DNA of 64,000 nt from CAYOZN01 sp964408455 (lineage in GTDB: Bacteria; Planctomycetota; Phycisphaerae; UBA1845; UTPLA1): the NCBI GenBank assembly GCA_964408455.1, contig CAYOZN010000001.1, forward strand, positions 62,001-126,000, given 5' to 3'. Made by a program: the position numbers and the translations under genes. The notes beneath the pieces were generated by a model. The model saw only the letters and a list, made by a program, of their open reading frames with translations, made no database searches and was not told the DNA's origin. This document shows, in pieces, positions 9,358-18,083 of the stretch. Each line of letters begins with the position of its first letter. Position 1 is the first letter of the stretch.

Positions 9358-9869
9358 ACATCTGGACCCTGCAAAAGATGACGCACGGCGTCGAGGCCAC
9401 AATGGAACTTGGCCGTCGCGTCGGCGCATGCCTGCGGGGCGGAGACATTCTCGCCCTCGTCGGGACACTGGGCGCAGGCAAGACGCATCTCGCGAAGGGT
9501 CTTGCCGCGGGCATCGGTGTCAACGATTCGCGATCGGTCACCAGCCCGACTTTCGTCATCGTCAATGAATACGCCGGGCGCGAGCGGGTCCTTCACATCG
9601 ACGCCTTTCGCCTCTCCGGGGCTGAAGAACTGAGCAACCTGGGCTTCGAAGAGATGTGCCAGGGCGGCGCCATCATCATCGTGGAATGGGCAGACCGCGT
9701 CCGCGAGTTGATGCCGCCGCGATCGCTGTGGATAACCATCACCGTTTGCGGAGAGTCGCAGCGCCAAATGGCATTCTCCACGATTGATTCGGACATCGCG
9801 ACGCGCGTTTCCGCCGCGCTTGACCGCCAGCCCCCAGCGGCGGATAACCCAGCAGGCGGGGTCCGTTGA
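9354..9869 (+). CDS. tsaE: tRNA threonylcarbamoyladenosine biosynthesis ATPase TsaE
   Basis: The start at 9354 sits in an ATGA overlap with the thiL stop. The 171-residue protein shows the P-loop GTLGAGKTHLAKGLA, then VTSPTFVIVNEY, LHIDAFRL and IIIVEWADRV (Walker B/TsaE signature). TsaE is the ATPase that works with TsaB and TsaD to add threonylcarbamoyl to A37 of ANN-decoding tRNAs. Length is slightly above the family norm because of a C-terminal extension of about 20 residues. A longer N-terminus from an ATG at 9291 is possible but would overlap thiL extensively and lacks family similarity. Next gene rph starts 25 bases after its stop. Confidence 0.92.
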   Translation: MNIWTLQKMTHGVEATMELGRRVGACLRGGDILALVGTLGAGKTHLAKGLAAGIGVNDSRSVTSPTFVIVNEYAGRERVLHIDAFRLSGAEELSNLGFEEMCQGGAIIIVEWADRVRELMPPRSLWITITVCGESQRQMAFSTIDSDIATRVSAALDRQPPAADNPAGGVR

Positions 9870-9894
9870 TCGCCTGTTCCCCTCCGGAGACTGC

Positions 9895-10647
9895 ATGGCT
9901 CGCAAGACTCCCATTCGCAAAGGGCGCGTCGATGGCCGCCGGCCGGATGAGCTTCGGCCCATTCGTATCACGCGCGGCTTTACCCGCGTGCCGGCAGGCT
10001 CGGTACTCATCCAGGCGGGCGAGACGCACGTACTGTGTACCGCCACGGTCGAGGAAGCCGTGCCCAAATGGCGAGAAGCATCGGGCAAGGGCTGGGTCAG
10101 CGCGGAATACGAGATGCTCCCCGGCAGCACGCCGGAGCGCAAGCCCCGGAGTCGTGCCGGCAAAATCGACGGCCGCACGCAGGAAATCCAGCGTCTCATC
10201 GGCCGTTCGCTGAGGGCAGTCGTCGACATGGCCCTGCTGGGGCAGCGGACGATCTGGATCGACTGCGACGTGCTCCAGGCCGACGGAGGCACGCGAACCG
10301 CCGCCATCACCGGCGCCTGGATCGCCCTTCAGGATGCGATCAGCCGGCTCCAGAAGGGTGGCATCATCGTGGACAGCCCGATGGTCGATTCCGTCGCCGC
10401 CATCAGTGTCGGGCTGGTTCGCAACCGCGTCCTGCTGGACCTTTGCTATGAGGAGGACAAGGATGCGGAGGTGGACTTCAACGTCGTGCTGACCGGCAAC
10501 GGCCGCTTTGTCGAAGTGCAGGGCTCCGCCGAGGCCGGCACCTTTACGCGGTCCCACATGAACCGGCTGATTTCGGTCGCGGAAAAGGGAATAGAGCAGT
10601 TGCGTAAGATTCAGAAAGAGGCCCTGGCCAGGAGGTTGTCGCGATGA
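9895..10647 (+). CDS. rph: Ribonuclease PH
   Basis: The start follows CTCCGGAGA at good spacing. The 250-residue protein is a full-length RNase PH: RPDELRPIRITRGF at the N-terminus, AGSVLIQAGETHVLCTATVEE, GKGWVSAEYEMLPGSTPERKPR, KIDGRTQEIQRLIGRSLRAV (phosphate-binding Arg region), WIDCDVLQADGGTRTAAITG and the C-terminal NVVLTGNGRFVEVQGSAE. It is a phosphorolytic 3'-5' exoribonuclease that trims tRNA 3' ends using inorganic phosphate. Position between tsaE and rdgB is a common bacterial arrangement (rph-rdgB). Its stop overlaps the next ATG in ATGA. Confidence 0.96.
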   Translation: MARKTPIRKGRVDGRRPDELRPIRITRGFTRVPAGSVLIQAGETHVLCTATVEEAVPKWREASGKGWVSAEYEMLPGSTPERKPRSRAGKIDGRTQEIQRLIGRSLRAVVDMALLGQRTIWIDCDVLQADGGTRTAAITGAWIALQDAISRLQKGGIIVDSPMVDSVAAISVGLVRNRVLLDLCYEEDKDAEVDFNVVLTGNGRFVEVQGSAEAGTFTRSHMNRLISVAEKGIEQLRKIQKEALARRLSR

Positions 10648-11564
10648 GGCGGATCGTTGCATCATCGGTTTTTTCGATGGCCGTCGCGCTTCTGGCATCG
10701 CTGACCGGCTGCACGACCGGCTCCAGCGGCACCTGGGAGCCCATCTGGGATGCCGCCGGCAATCGCACCAGCGACCGGAATGAGGACTGGACGATCGAGT
10801 GCTTCTATTCCCGCGAGGATAATCGCCGCCAGACTGCCGATGCGCTCGCCACGGCTTTGAAGGGCGTACAGGGCCTGCGGCCCGATCGCGTGTGGGTGGA
10901 GCATTCCAACGACCAGAGCCGCGTCTACTATGGCACCTACCGCCTGGGCTACGTCCGAGCCCAGTCCGATACGCCGACACAAAAGAAGGGTGATCTGAGC
11001 GTGGTTCTGTCGGAGGACCTCAAGCGCGACCTTCGTTTAATTCGCCAGCTTGCCCTGGGCAGCCAGTATCCCTTCTTTGCCGCGCGGCCGATGCAGAAGC
11101 CGCTGCCCGACGTCGGCCCGCCAGAGTGGGACCTGCGAAACGCCAAAGGCGTCTATTCGCTGCACGTGGGGATTACCTATCCCACGCCGACCATGCACGA
11201 ATACAAGCAGGCGGCCGTGGACTGGGTGAAGGTACTGCGCGAGGACGGCTACGAGGCCTATTTCTACCACAACCCGGACAAGCCCGAGACGTCGATCTGC
11301 GTCGGGACGTTCGGCGAAGACGCCGTCGCGACGGGTCAGTTCGACAGCCAGTACGCCGATCTCGACATCGAGCAGACACAGGTCTACCGCAAGCCGGTGA
11401 ACGATCTGCGCGCCAGCAACGAAATGTTCCAGTACAACTTGGAGAATGGCCACATCACGTACAAGAGCTTCGTCGATCCGAACTCCGGCCAGCGGGAACG
11501 CCTGCCGAATCGCTCCTTCCTGGTCAGAATCCCGCGCGGCGATTCGCCGTCGAGGCAGCGTTGA
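10644..11564 (+). CDS. Predicted lipoprotein inserted between rph and rdgB, function unknown
   Basis: The ATG overlaps the rph stop (ATGA). The N-terminus MRRIVASSVFSMAVALLASLTGC is a lipoprotein signal with lipobox LTGC, so the 306-residue product is probably anchored in the envelope. The mature part reads like two related alpha/beta repeats. Each has a segment in which a Tyr/Arg-rich strand follows a helix (NRRQTADALATALKGV...VYYGTY and MHEYKQAAVDWVKVLREDGYEAYFYHNP). This is loosely reminiscent of SPOR-type repeats that bind denuded peptidoglycan, but the similarity is only my impression. Its stop overlaps the TTG start of rdgB. An envelope protein between two RNA/nucleotide-metabolism genes is unusual and may simply reflect operon insertion. 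Confidence 0.82.
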   Translation: MRRIVASSVFSMAVALLASLTGCTTGSSGTWEPIWDAAGNRTSDRNEDWTIECFYSREDNRRQTADALATALKGVQGLRPDRVWVEHSNDQSRVYYGTYRLGYVRAQSDTPTQKKGDLSVVLSEDLKRDLRLIRQLALGSQYPFFAARPMQKPLPDVGPPEWDLRNAKGVYSLHVGITYPTPTMHEYKQAAVDWVKVLREDGYEAYFYHNPDKPETSICVGTFGEDAVATGQFDSQYADLDIEQTQVYRKPVNDLRASNEMFQYNLENGHITYKSFVDPNSGQRERLPNRSFLVRIPRGDSPSRQR

Positions 11565-12229
11565 CGCCGGACGCCGTTCACATCCTGATTGCCACGGCAA
11601 ACCCCGGCAAGGCCCGCGAAATCCAGGCGGTGCTGAACGAGCGGCCATCCGATTCGACGGGCGGGCATCCCTTGCGCGGGATCGTCTGGCACACGCTGGT
11701 CGACCGGTGCGGCGGCGTCGCCGAGCCGGAGGAAGACGGCGCCACGTTTCTCGACAATGCCATTCTGAAGGCACGATATTACTCCCTTGCCGCCGGCCTG
11801 TGGACGCTCGCGGATGATTCCGGGCTCGAAGTGGACGCGCTGGCGGGCGCTCCGGGCGTCCTGTCGGCCCGCTTTGCCGATGCGCCCGAAGGCTCGCCGC
11901 GCGAAGCGCGGGATGCCGCCAACAACCGGAAGCTGATCGGCCTGCTCCGCGACGTGCCCATGCAGAGACGCACCGCCCGCTTCCGATGCGTGCTGGCCCT
12001 TGCGGATGGCGATCGGGTGCTGGCGACGGCCGAGGGAAGCATCGAGGGCCTCATCATCGACGAGCCGCGCGGGGCCGGCGGCTTCGGCTACGATCCTCAC
12101 TTCTGGCTGCCCGGGCTGGAGAAAACGACGGCCGAGCTGTCGCCGGAGCACAAGAACCGGATCAGTCATCGCGGCACCGCCCTGCGCGCCCTTAAGGAAA
12201 AGCTGGCGGCCCTGGTGGCGTCCGCGTAG
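11561..12229 (+). CDS. rdgB: dITP/XTP pyrophosphatase (RdgB/HAM1 family)
   Basis: The start is taken as the TTG at 11561, which overlaps the preceding TGA (TTGA) and has GAGG five bases upstream. The family begins right there (ILIATANPGKAREI, the usual ATxNxGK). The 222-residue protein continues with FLDNAILKARYY, TLADDSGLEVDALAGAPGVLSARFA (substrate-binding and catalytic DDSGLEVDAL), GAGGFGYDPHFW and AELSPEHKNRISHRGTAL. It hydrolyses non-canonical purine triphosphates (ITP, dITP, XTP) to monophosphates, cleaning the nucleotide pool. It is the last gene of the thiL operon, and a hairpin with a T6 tract follows two bases after the stop. Confidence 0.94.
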   Translation: MTPDAVHILIATANPGKAREIQAVLNERPSDSTGGHPLRGIVWHTLVDRCGGVAEPEEDGATFLDNAILKARYYSLAAGLWTLADDSGLEVDALAGAPGVLSARFADAPEGSPREARDAANNRKLIGLLRDVPMQRRTARFRCVLALADGDRVLATAEGSIEGLIIDEPRGAGGFGYDPHFWLPGLEKTTAELSPEHKNRISHRGTALRALKEKLAALVASA

Positions 12230-12230
12230 C

Positions 12231-12262
12231 CGGATACGCAATTCTGGCGATCCGAATTTTTT
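12231..12262 (+). terminator. Rho-independent terminator of the thiL-rdgB operon
   Basis: CGGAT-A-CGC pairs with GCG-ATCCG (8 bp with one bulged A, 7-nt loop) and is followed by AATTTTTT. It starts two bases after the rdgB stop. Confidence 0.65.
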
Positions 12263-12522
12263 AAAGATTTTTTTCTGGCGGCGGCCGGTCGCACAACGAA
12301 GGCTCCCACTTCAGTTCCCGTTGAGGCGCCTCACGAGAAAAACACGCGATGCAATCCGAGGCAATCCGGAGCGCGCTGAGGCGCGCAGGGGCAAAAGTGG
12401 CGGAAAATTCCGGCACCGCCGCCACGCCGCTACTGCGCCTCTACCCATTAGAAGTGCTCGCCGTTCCGCGAAAATGGCGGATTTTCGGTCGCGTGCGCGG
12501 GCCGGCCGGGGGATAAGCCTGG

Positions 12523-12565
12523 AAAAAACAGGCCGTCGTTTCCGCCAGTGGCGAAAACGACGGCC
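12523..12565 (-). terminator. Rho-independent terminator of the secreted 925-aa protein
   Basis: An 11-bp perfect outer stem (12531-12541 with 12555-12565) extends into an inner CGCC/GGCG stem. Read on the minus strand it is followed by TGTTTTTT (complement of the A6 run at 12523-12528). It lies 33 bases beyond the stop codon at 12599. Confidence 0.85.
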
Positions 12566-12598
12566 GTATCAATCGCGCTTCGACAAATCAGCGGCCTA

Positions 12599-15376
12599 TC
12601 AGCCGCCGCAGCCGTTCAGCAGGGCGCCCACCATCGCGTTCACGTCACTGGTGTCGACCACCTGGTCGCCGTTGAAGTCGCCGCCATCCAGATCGCTCTG
12701 CGACGTCGACAACTGCATGACCGCCTCGGTGAACAGCGGCACGTCGCGGCCATCCGTTTCGCCGTCGGCGTTCATGTCGCCGCAGGCGCAGCCACCGACG
12801 CAGGAAACGACGAATGCCGTCAGATGAACGTCGTCAATCTGCCAGCCGAGGTAATTATCCGCGGCGAACACCAGGTTGCCGAACTCGAACGACAGCGTGA
12901 CCGTCTGGCCGCTGTAGGCGGTGAGGTCCACGGTGCGCGTCGTCCAGGTGGGCGGATCGGTGCCGAGCAGGCCGTCGCTGGGCGAATCGACCAGATCGCC
13001 GTTGACGCGAAGCTCAGGCAGATCGCCGTTGGTGAAGATGTGGCGCTGGAACGTGGAGCAATACGTCAACTGGATGTCTTCACTCGGTGGAAGGTCGATC
13101 ACGCGCTGAAGCGCTCCGAAGTGCACGCCGCCCGTGTCATAGTTGCACGAACCGGTGAGACCATAGTAGGCCCAGTTGCTGCCCGACTCGGCGCACATCG
13201 GCGTGACCGGGCACTGGCCGGTGACGTTCCACAGGCCCGAGGCCGTCCAGCCGGCCGGCATGCCGTTCTCGAAGTCTTCGTTGATCAGGCTGGCCGTTTC
13301 CTCAAATCCGATGCCCGGCGTGATGTACTCCTCCCCGGTCAGGGCATTGCTCGGCAGCGTGGTCGTGGTGCCGCCGGAGCCTTCGGCCGTGAAGTAATAG
13401 CGCACGTCCTGGCCGCAGGTGACGGCGGGCAAGTCGATCTCGTAGAGCGTGTCGGCGATGGCGGTCAGCTCGTACTCGGTGAATGGCCCCTCGATTCCGT
13501 TGGCGCTGAAGTGCATGCGTGCCGTTCCGGCGACATAGTCCTCGGCCCCATCGTCCACGTCGAGCGTCAGGGTGTTGGTGGCACAGGTCGCGAGAAGTTC
13601 CGGCGATCCGCCGACGATCTTGATCGAGACCGCGGCATCCTGCGGCACGACGGTCAGCGCCGTGACGGCCGCGGGCGTACCGGGCTTGAACAGGCCCATC
13701 GTGACCAGGCCCTGATCTTCAGCCGGCGGCACATCGGCATCGAAACGGAAGTTGTACATGGTGCCCCAGCGCAGGGCGTTGGCATTTGCGTTGGTCTCGA
13801 ATGGCGTCGTGGCCCAGGTGATGGAGTTGTTTTCGATGGTGACGGACCAGTCGGTGTTGTCGAAGGGCTCGCCGCTGTGATACTCGACGTCGCGGAAGCC
13901 GACGTTGGTGATCGTCGCGCTACCCGCCACCGGCACGCTGAAGGAGCCGATGGAGCGATCCGAGTTCAGATTCTGAACGGCATATTCATAATGCCAGGTG
14001 CCATCGCCAAGATCGGTCACCTTGGCAGCCATCAGCACCAGGCCCTCGTTCTCGATCTGCACGTCCGTCTCCACGACGGCGGCGTCGTTGAGCTTCCACT
14101 GGCGGAGGGCCGCCATTTCCCGATTGGTGTTGCCCATGAGGGTGAACGTCCGGTCGTTGCCGGTGGTGGTGACGGTGACCTGCCGGTTGGAGGCGTTGTT
14201 GTTCTGGTTGCCGGCGGCGGCATCGTCCGCGGTGACGTATTGTGCTTCGACCCAGTAGAGGGCGCCCGGCTCGTTCAACTCGTTCACGTGGATTTGCAGG
14301 CGGGCCGAAGCCGATCCGGTGATGATGGGATTGCCGACCGGATGGATGTGAACGCCGGTGTGGGCATTGACCTGGAACTTGGGGCCATTGCCCTGTCCGC
14401 CGTTGCGGGTGGCGCTGTACGGATCGGAGCAACCGACGCCCAGCGCGATTTCGCCGTTCTGGGGGGAGCAGTTCGTGCAGCAGAGGTTCCCCTGCAATGC
14501 GAAAAAGCCGTGCTTGAGCCAGGACTGGCCGAGCTGTTCGAAGCGGCCATTCACCAGGCGGAAGAAGTTCTGCCCGATGACGGGATGGTTGGTGTTGCCG
14601 CCGTTGTCGTTCCAGGACAGCGGCGTCGTGCCGATGTTGCACGACGTCGTGCCGATGCTGAAGCAGTCCACCCACTCGCCGTTGATCTGCTGGCTGGGAT
14701 AGTTCGCCGCGGTGTTGCCACTGCTTCCCACGATGCCGCCGACGATGACATCGGGACCGTCGGTCGCGCCGCACTCGGTGCCGCGGGGCTCGGCGCCGAG
14801 AACATCGTCGTACTCGGGCTCCGATTCGCCGCCGGCAAAGTCCACGTCCAGCGAGACATCCAGCACGCCTACGGTTTCGCCCGCCAGTTCCTCGACGCCC
14901 AATGCACCGGCGAATTCCGGCGTCAACACGACGTCCTCGCCGCGCAGCCGCATGGTTCGCGCCGATTCGTTGAAGAGGGCGCGGACGTTGCGAACTTCCA
15001 GCAGGCGCTGTCCGCTGTCCGCGTCGACCAGGTGCATGATGCTGGAATCGGTCAGGGTGCCGGATGCGACATCGAGTGCGGGGCGGGCGATCGTCAGCTT
15101 CGCCGCTGCCGTACCGATGGCCCAGCCGGTCTTCGCCTCCAGCCGGCCGGCGTTGAATTCGTCGCCATCATCTTCCGAGCGTACATAGACCATCGACGCC
15201 GGTGCCCGCCCGGCCGAGGGCTTCGCATATTCGACCGAAATCCCCGCCTCGTTGGCGGCGGCGCTCAGCCGGAGATCGATTTCGCCGTCCACGACCGACC
15301 AGCTTGTCTGAGCCAGCGCGACCGTAGAGAAAGACAGCATCGACGCCATGATTGCAACAAACGTACGCTTCGGCAT
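12599..15376 (-). CDS. Large secreted protein with C-terminal dockerin-like repeats
   Basis: The frame is open far upstream, but ATG at 15376 has GGGAGGTAGG just before it and opens a signal peptide (MPKRTFVAIMASMLSF...ALAQ), so it is taken as the start. The 925-residue mature protein has no obvious catalytic motif. Residues roughly 200-560 are Asn/Gly/Thr-rich beta structure. A region near 660-720 (GIEGPFTEYELTAIADTLYEIDLP) reads like an Ig-like or reprolysin-associated module. Residues about 740-870 form a jelly-roll of the MAM/concanavalin type (INEDFENGMPAGWTASGLW...GWQIDDVHLTAF). The last 60 residues contain two calcium-loop motifs, DMNADGETDGRDV and DFNGDQVVDTSDVNAM, as in dockerin type I or EF-hand-like repeats. 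An extracellular structural or adhesive role is likely. It ends NGCGG without a membrane anchor. Confidence 0.85.
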   Translation of the reverse strand: MPKRTFVAIMASMLSFSTVALAQTSWSVVDGEIDLRLSAAANEAGISVEYAKPSAGRAPASMVYVRSEDDGDEFNAGRLEAKTGWAIGTAAAKLTIARPALDVASGTLTDSSIMHLVDADSGQRLLEVRNVRALFNESARTMRLRGEDVVLTPEFAGALGVEELAGETVGVLDVSLDVDFAGGESEPEYDDVLGAEPRGTECGATDGPDVIVGGIVGSSGNTAANYPSQQINGEWVDCFSIGTTSCNIGTTPLSWNDNGGNTNHPVIGQNFFRLVNGRFEQLGQSWLKHGFFALQGNLCCTNCSPQNGEIALGVGCSDPYSATRNGGQGNGPKFQVNAHTGVHIHPVGNPIITGSASARLQIHVNELNEPGALYWVEAQYVTADDAAAGNQNNNASNRQVTVTTTGNDRTFTLMGNTNREMAALRQWKLNDAAVVETDVQIENEGLVLMAAKVTDLGDGTWHYEYAVQNLNSDRSIGSFSVPVAGSATITNVGFRDVEYHSGEPFDNTDWSVTIENNSITWATTPFETNANANALRWGTMYNFRFDADVPPAEDQGLVTMGLFKPGTPAAVTALTVVPQDAAVSIKIVGGSPELLATCATNTLTLDVDDGAEDYVAGTARMHFSANGIEGPFTEYELTAIADTLYEIDLPAVTCGQDVRYYFTAEGSGGTTTTLPSNALTGEEYITPGIGFEETASLINEDFENGMPAGWTASGLWNVTGQCPVTPMCAESGSNWAYYGLTGSCNYDTGGVHFGALQRVIDLPPSEDIQLTYCSTFQRHIFTNGDLPELRVNGDLVDSPSDGLLGTDPPTWTTRTVDLTAYSGQTVTLSFEFGNLVFAADNYLGWQIDDVHLTAFVVSCVGGCACGDMNADGETDGRDVPLFTEAVMQLSTSQSDLDGGDFNGDQVVDTSDVNAMVGALLNGCGG

Positions 15377-16382
15377 GCCTACCTCCCTGAAAAGAAATGA
15401 TGTGCCGGCAGTGGCAGAGTGAACGATGCGGCATGTGATTTGCGGGGAGTCACCTTCGCCGAATCGACTGTACGAGGACGACAGCGACGGCGCAATAAAC
15501 CGCCATCCGAGTGTCACTGCCGCTCGCGCTGACTGCTGAAAGGGCACCTTCCCGTTGAAAATCCAACCGGGCACCATGGATGTTATCCGAACCGATCCGG
15601 ACGATGCAAGTTTCGCGGGCGTGTCGCCGGTCCCGGATTGAGGGGATCGCATTCTCGCAGAATCGCCCTGTGGACCAGCGTGACCTCCCGGCCTCAACTC
15701 AACGAACAAGCGTCCGCGACACGGCGAGGTGACCGCTTCCTTACGAGCGCCGTCCTGCAGGTCACGGACGCGCGTTTCGCACGCACCGGCCGGGCTGCGC
15801 TTGCGTCTCGTGTTTTCCACTTCGTTTGCAAGCCTTGATCCACGAAAGGGATAAGCTTTATCCGAATTTTCTGAATTACGTAAGAAAGCGACCGGCCCGC
15901 CGCCGTTATAACTAGCATAGGGTTCGCGCGGGTGTGACAGTGATGTGCATGGGCATTTGCGTTCACACCAGCCCTGTGGGTTACTGTCCGGCATGCTGGC
16001 GAGGAATTCCCCACTTTGCCGGTAAAAACCGGCCGCAAATGGGAAAAAAGCTTGCATGGCCGGGTAAACCCGCTAACATTAACACGATAACGATCTGGGA
16101 AGGTCGGTAGGTGATCTCAGCGCATGTCTCAGCGCGGTCTCGATGAGGTCTTCCGGATCGCAGGTCTGCCGCAGTATTGATTTGGTTTCGGGATCCCATT
16201 CCGGGCCGATGGCAATCGTCGTTGACTCGGACAGGGGTAGGTGGATTCGCTGTATTGCGGGTATTCGCGGTGTTTGCCCGCGTGCAGTCTTAGCGAAACA
16301 GTGTCGCGCGCCGGCTCGTCTGTCGGGTGCGAATCGGCCAATGACAAGGTCCCATCTTATCGCCTTGTAAAGGAGTTTCCTC
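15377..16382. other. Long intergenic region between divergent genes
   Basis: This stretch of about 1 kb separates the divergent 925-aa secreted protein and the pseudopilin gene. It ends with AAGGAG eight bases before the pseudopilin ATG. A small perfect hairpin, GCCGGT-AAAA-ACCGGC, lies at 16018-16033 and a TATAAC box lies near 15907, but neither is linked to a gene. Frames running through it lack family features. A decayed gene or a non-coding RNA cannot be excluded. Confidence 0.5.
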
Positions 16383-17429
16383 ATGTTCAGGGGTTCTCGC
16401 CGCAGGTTTGCATTCACGCTGATCGAACTGCTCGTCGTCATCGCCATCATTGCCCTGCTGATTTCTCTGCTCATGCCCGCCCTCAGCGGCGCCAGGGTGG
16501 AGGGCCAGCGCGTCAAGTGCCTGACGAATCTGAAGCAGCACAGCGCCTTAGCAGCGACTAACGCGGCGTCAGACCAATGGAACCGATTGCACACGCCACA
16601 CGAGATCACAAACGAGGACATAGAGACGGTTAATGGCGGATCTTCCGACCCCCAGGCGAAATGGATGGGCTCTGGAGATCATGACTGGGGCGGTGCGGAT
16701 GGCACAATCGCACGCTTTCGCGCCTACCAATCTCCAGGTGCAGCCAGTAACTCGCAGGGTGCGGCAGGACGTTTTATGAATACGATCATATTTGGCGCTC
16801 GCACTCGCGGAACGGTGATGAAAGAGGACTTCAGTCTATTTCAGTGTCCCGGGCAAGAGGGTCTGTGGCCAAGTGCGAGTTCTGGCCAACCTACGACAAA
16901 CAGTAGCGAGAATGCAGTGTATAATAGGTCGGTATTTCTTGCCACAGGGAACAGCTACATGGGAGATTTTTACTCTTATAAGGACCATGGCTGGGATTCT
17001 ACAGGTGATGTCTACAGGCGGTTTGGGGCATACCGTCGTCCGATCAGTATGTTCACTGACACCGCTAAAGCGCTTCTTTTTTGGGAATCGCGGTTTATTC
17101 AGGCGATGTCGAATACTCAGGAGATTGCGACCGCACAGATTTCTACCTGGAGCGGGAATATTCTGGGTTCGCAACCCATGGATATTCCGGGACAGCACGG
17201 CAATAAACTGGGGAAATTTAATGCGACTTTTGCCGACGGGCACGCGTCTACCATTAACTGTCGAAAGAAGGGGACGATGACCAAGCCTAGCGCTTTTCAA
17301 TCGAGCAGCATATATTGGAAGACAATGTGGCGCGCACCCGACTGGAACTACGACAACCACCGCGCTCCACTGATTTCTAGAACATGGTTCGACTACCAAC
17401 TTCCGACTCACTATTTACGCTTTTTTTGA
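16383..17429 (+). CDS. Pseudopilin-like protein with prepilin N-terminal cleavage/methylation motif
   Basis: The ATG follows AAGGAG at ideal spacing. Residues 1-33 are a class III prepilin leader and helix: RRRFAFTLIELLVVIAI, with cleavage expected before Phe in AFTLIE and Glu at position +5. The remaining ~310 residues form a pseudopilin head rich in Gly/Ser/Asp. Near the C-terminus, HGNKLGKFNATFADGH is a variant of the planctomycete H-x9-DG motif, here with 12 residues between His and DG. Such proteins (DUF1559-type and relatives) are matured by prepilin peptidase, and one with unusual size is encoded at 32711. Base composition drops sharply after about 16550, within the gene, and stays low through the next two genes. 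The export partner is unknown. Confidence 0.88.
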   Translation: MFRGSRRRFAFTLIELLVVIAIIALLISLLMPALSGARVEGQRVKCLTNLKQHSALAATNAASDQWNRLHTPHEITNEDIETVNGGSSDPQAKWMGSGDHDWGGADGTIARFRAYQSPGAASNSQGAAGRFMNTIIFGARTRGTVMKEDFSLFQCPGQEGLWPSASSGQPTTNSSENAVYNRSVFLATGNSYMGDFYSYKDHGWDSTGDVYRRFGAYRRPISMFTDTAKALLFWESRFIQAMSNTQEIATAQISTWSGNILGSQPMDIPGQHGNKLGKFNATFADGHASTINCRKKGTMTKPSAFQSSSIYWKTMWRAPDWNYDNHRAPLISRTWFDYQLPTHYLRFF

Positions 17430-17535
17430 CAAACAACGATTTACGATTATTACAGAGTCTTGGCTTTATTGTGTTCTCGGCGTTACTACTCTAACGTATA
17501 CAAGCAATTAGCGAGATTTGAAACTTCAGCGATCG

Positions 17536-18045
17536 ATGTCAGATTCGATAGGTCCATCAAGTCGTTTTAAGTTGATTGCAAGCGTATTCTTGCTCGTGAT
17601 CGCGGGAGTGCTCTGGATTTATAGGAGCGGCGAGGCGAGGTCGCTTCGTCAACAAAGCGCTGAGGCACTTATAGGTGTCGAATTTCGGTTGGAGTGCAGT
17701 GCATGCGGCGAGACATCAGAGATCGCCGCACCAGAGTACGTCTTGGAGGCCGGCCCGGAGGGCGTGCAATGTCCGCACTGCGGCCAACAGACGGCACTTC
17801 GAGACGGTGAGGTTGGCGATGACTACGAACAATTCCGGGATGAGATGCTGCAAATCACGTCAGTTTCAGAAATCCGCGACGCCCTAGTAGTCGCAGAAGA
17901 CGAACTTAAGCGGATCGAGCAAGCGTTTCAGGCGGAGCAGGCTCAAGGTGACTCTTTTGGGCTACGAGAACTCAGGCGAGAGCGAAACAGGCAACGAGCC
18001 AGGATACAGGCAATTCACTGGCGCTGGAGCGACCTTCAGATGTAG
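17536..18045 (+). CDS. Small membrane-anchored zinc-ribbon protein
   Basis: The ATG at 17536 was chosen, though a TTG at 17518 would add six residues and neither has a strong ribosome-binding site. The 169-residue product has one N-terminal membrane helix (FKLIASVFLLVIAGVLWIY). A zinc ribbon follows, with paired cysteines CSAC and, about 30 residues later, CPHC, then an acidic/helical C-terminus (SVSEIRDALVVAEDELKRIEQAF, RRERNRQRARIQ) that looks coiled. I do not recognise a named family. It lies 106 bp after the pseudopilin and 38 bp before the Gly-rich secreted protein on the same strand. All three share lower GC, so they look like one cassette. A helper in assembling or exporting its neighbours is a plausible but untested inference. 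Confidence 0.72.
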   Translation: MSDSIGPSSRFKLIASVFLLVIAGVLWIYRSGEARSLRQQSAEALIGVEFRLECSACGETSEIAAPEYVLEAGPEGVQCPHCGQQTALRDGEVGDDYEQFRDEMLQITSVSEIRDALVVAEDELKRIEQAFQAEQAQGDSFGLRELRRERNRQRARIQAIHWRWSDLQM

Positions 18046-18083
18046 TGATTCGATCTGTATAGTGAGATTTAAAGGGATTAAAG

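Larger units (their letters stand above)
12230..12598. other. Intergenic region between convergent genes
   Basis: These 369 bases hold two terminators facing each other: that of the rdgB operon at the left end and that of the secreted protein at the right end. Between them I see no gene. Confidence 0.6.

Noticed and set aside
8430..10310. 626-residue minus-strand frame over thiL-tsaE-rph
   Set aside because: It is Ser/Arg/Pro-rich antisense with no family motif, while the plus frames have full conserved motifs.
12548..15400. 950-residue plus-strand frame over the secreted protein
   Set aside because: Antisense. The minus frame has a signal peptide, ribosome-binding site and dockerin-like motifs.
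12599..16057. 1152-residue version of the dockerin-like protein
   Set aside because: The upstream extension lacks a signal peptide at its start, and the internal ATG at 15376 has both a ribosome-binding site and a signal peptide.
16079..16384. Minus-strand frame with a protein-like tail upstream of the pseudopilin
   Set aside because: Its only nearby ATG overlaps the pseudopilin ribosome-binding site, and no family similarity or ribosome-binding site supports it. It may be decay or chance.
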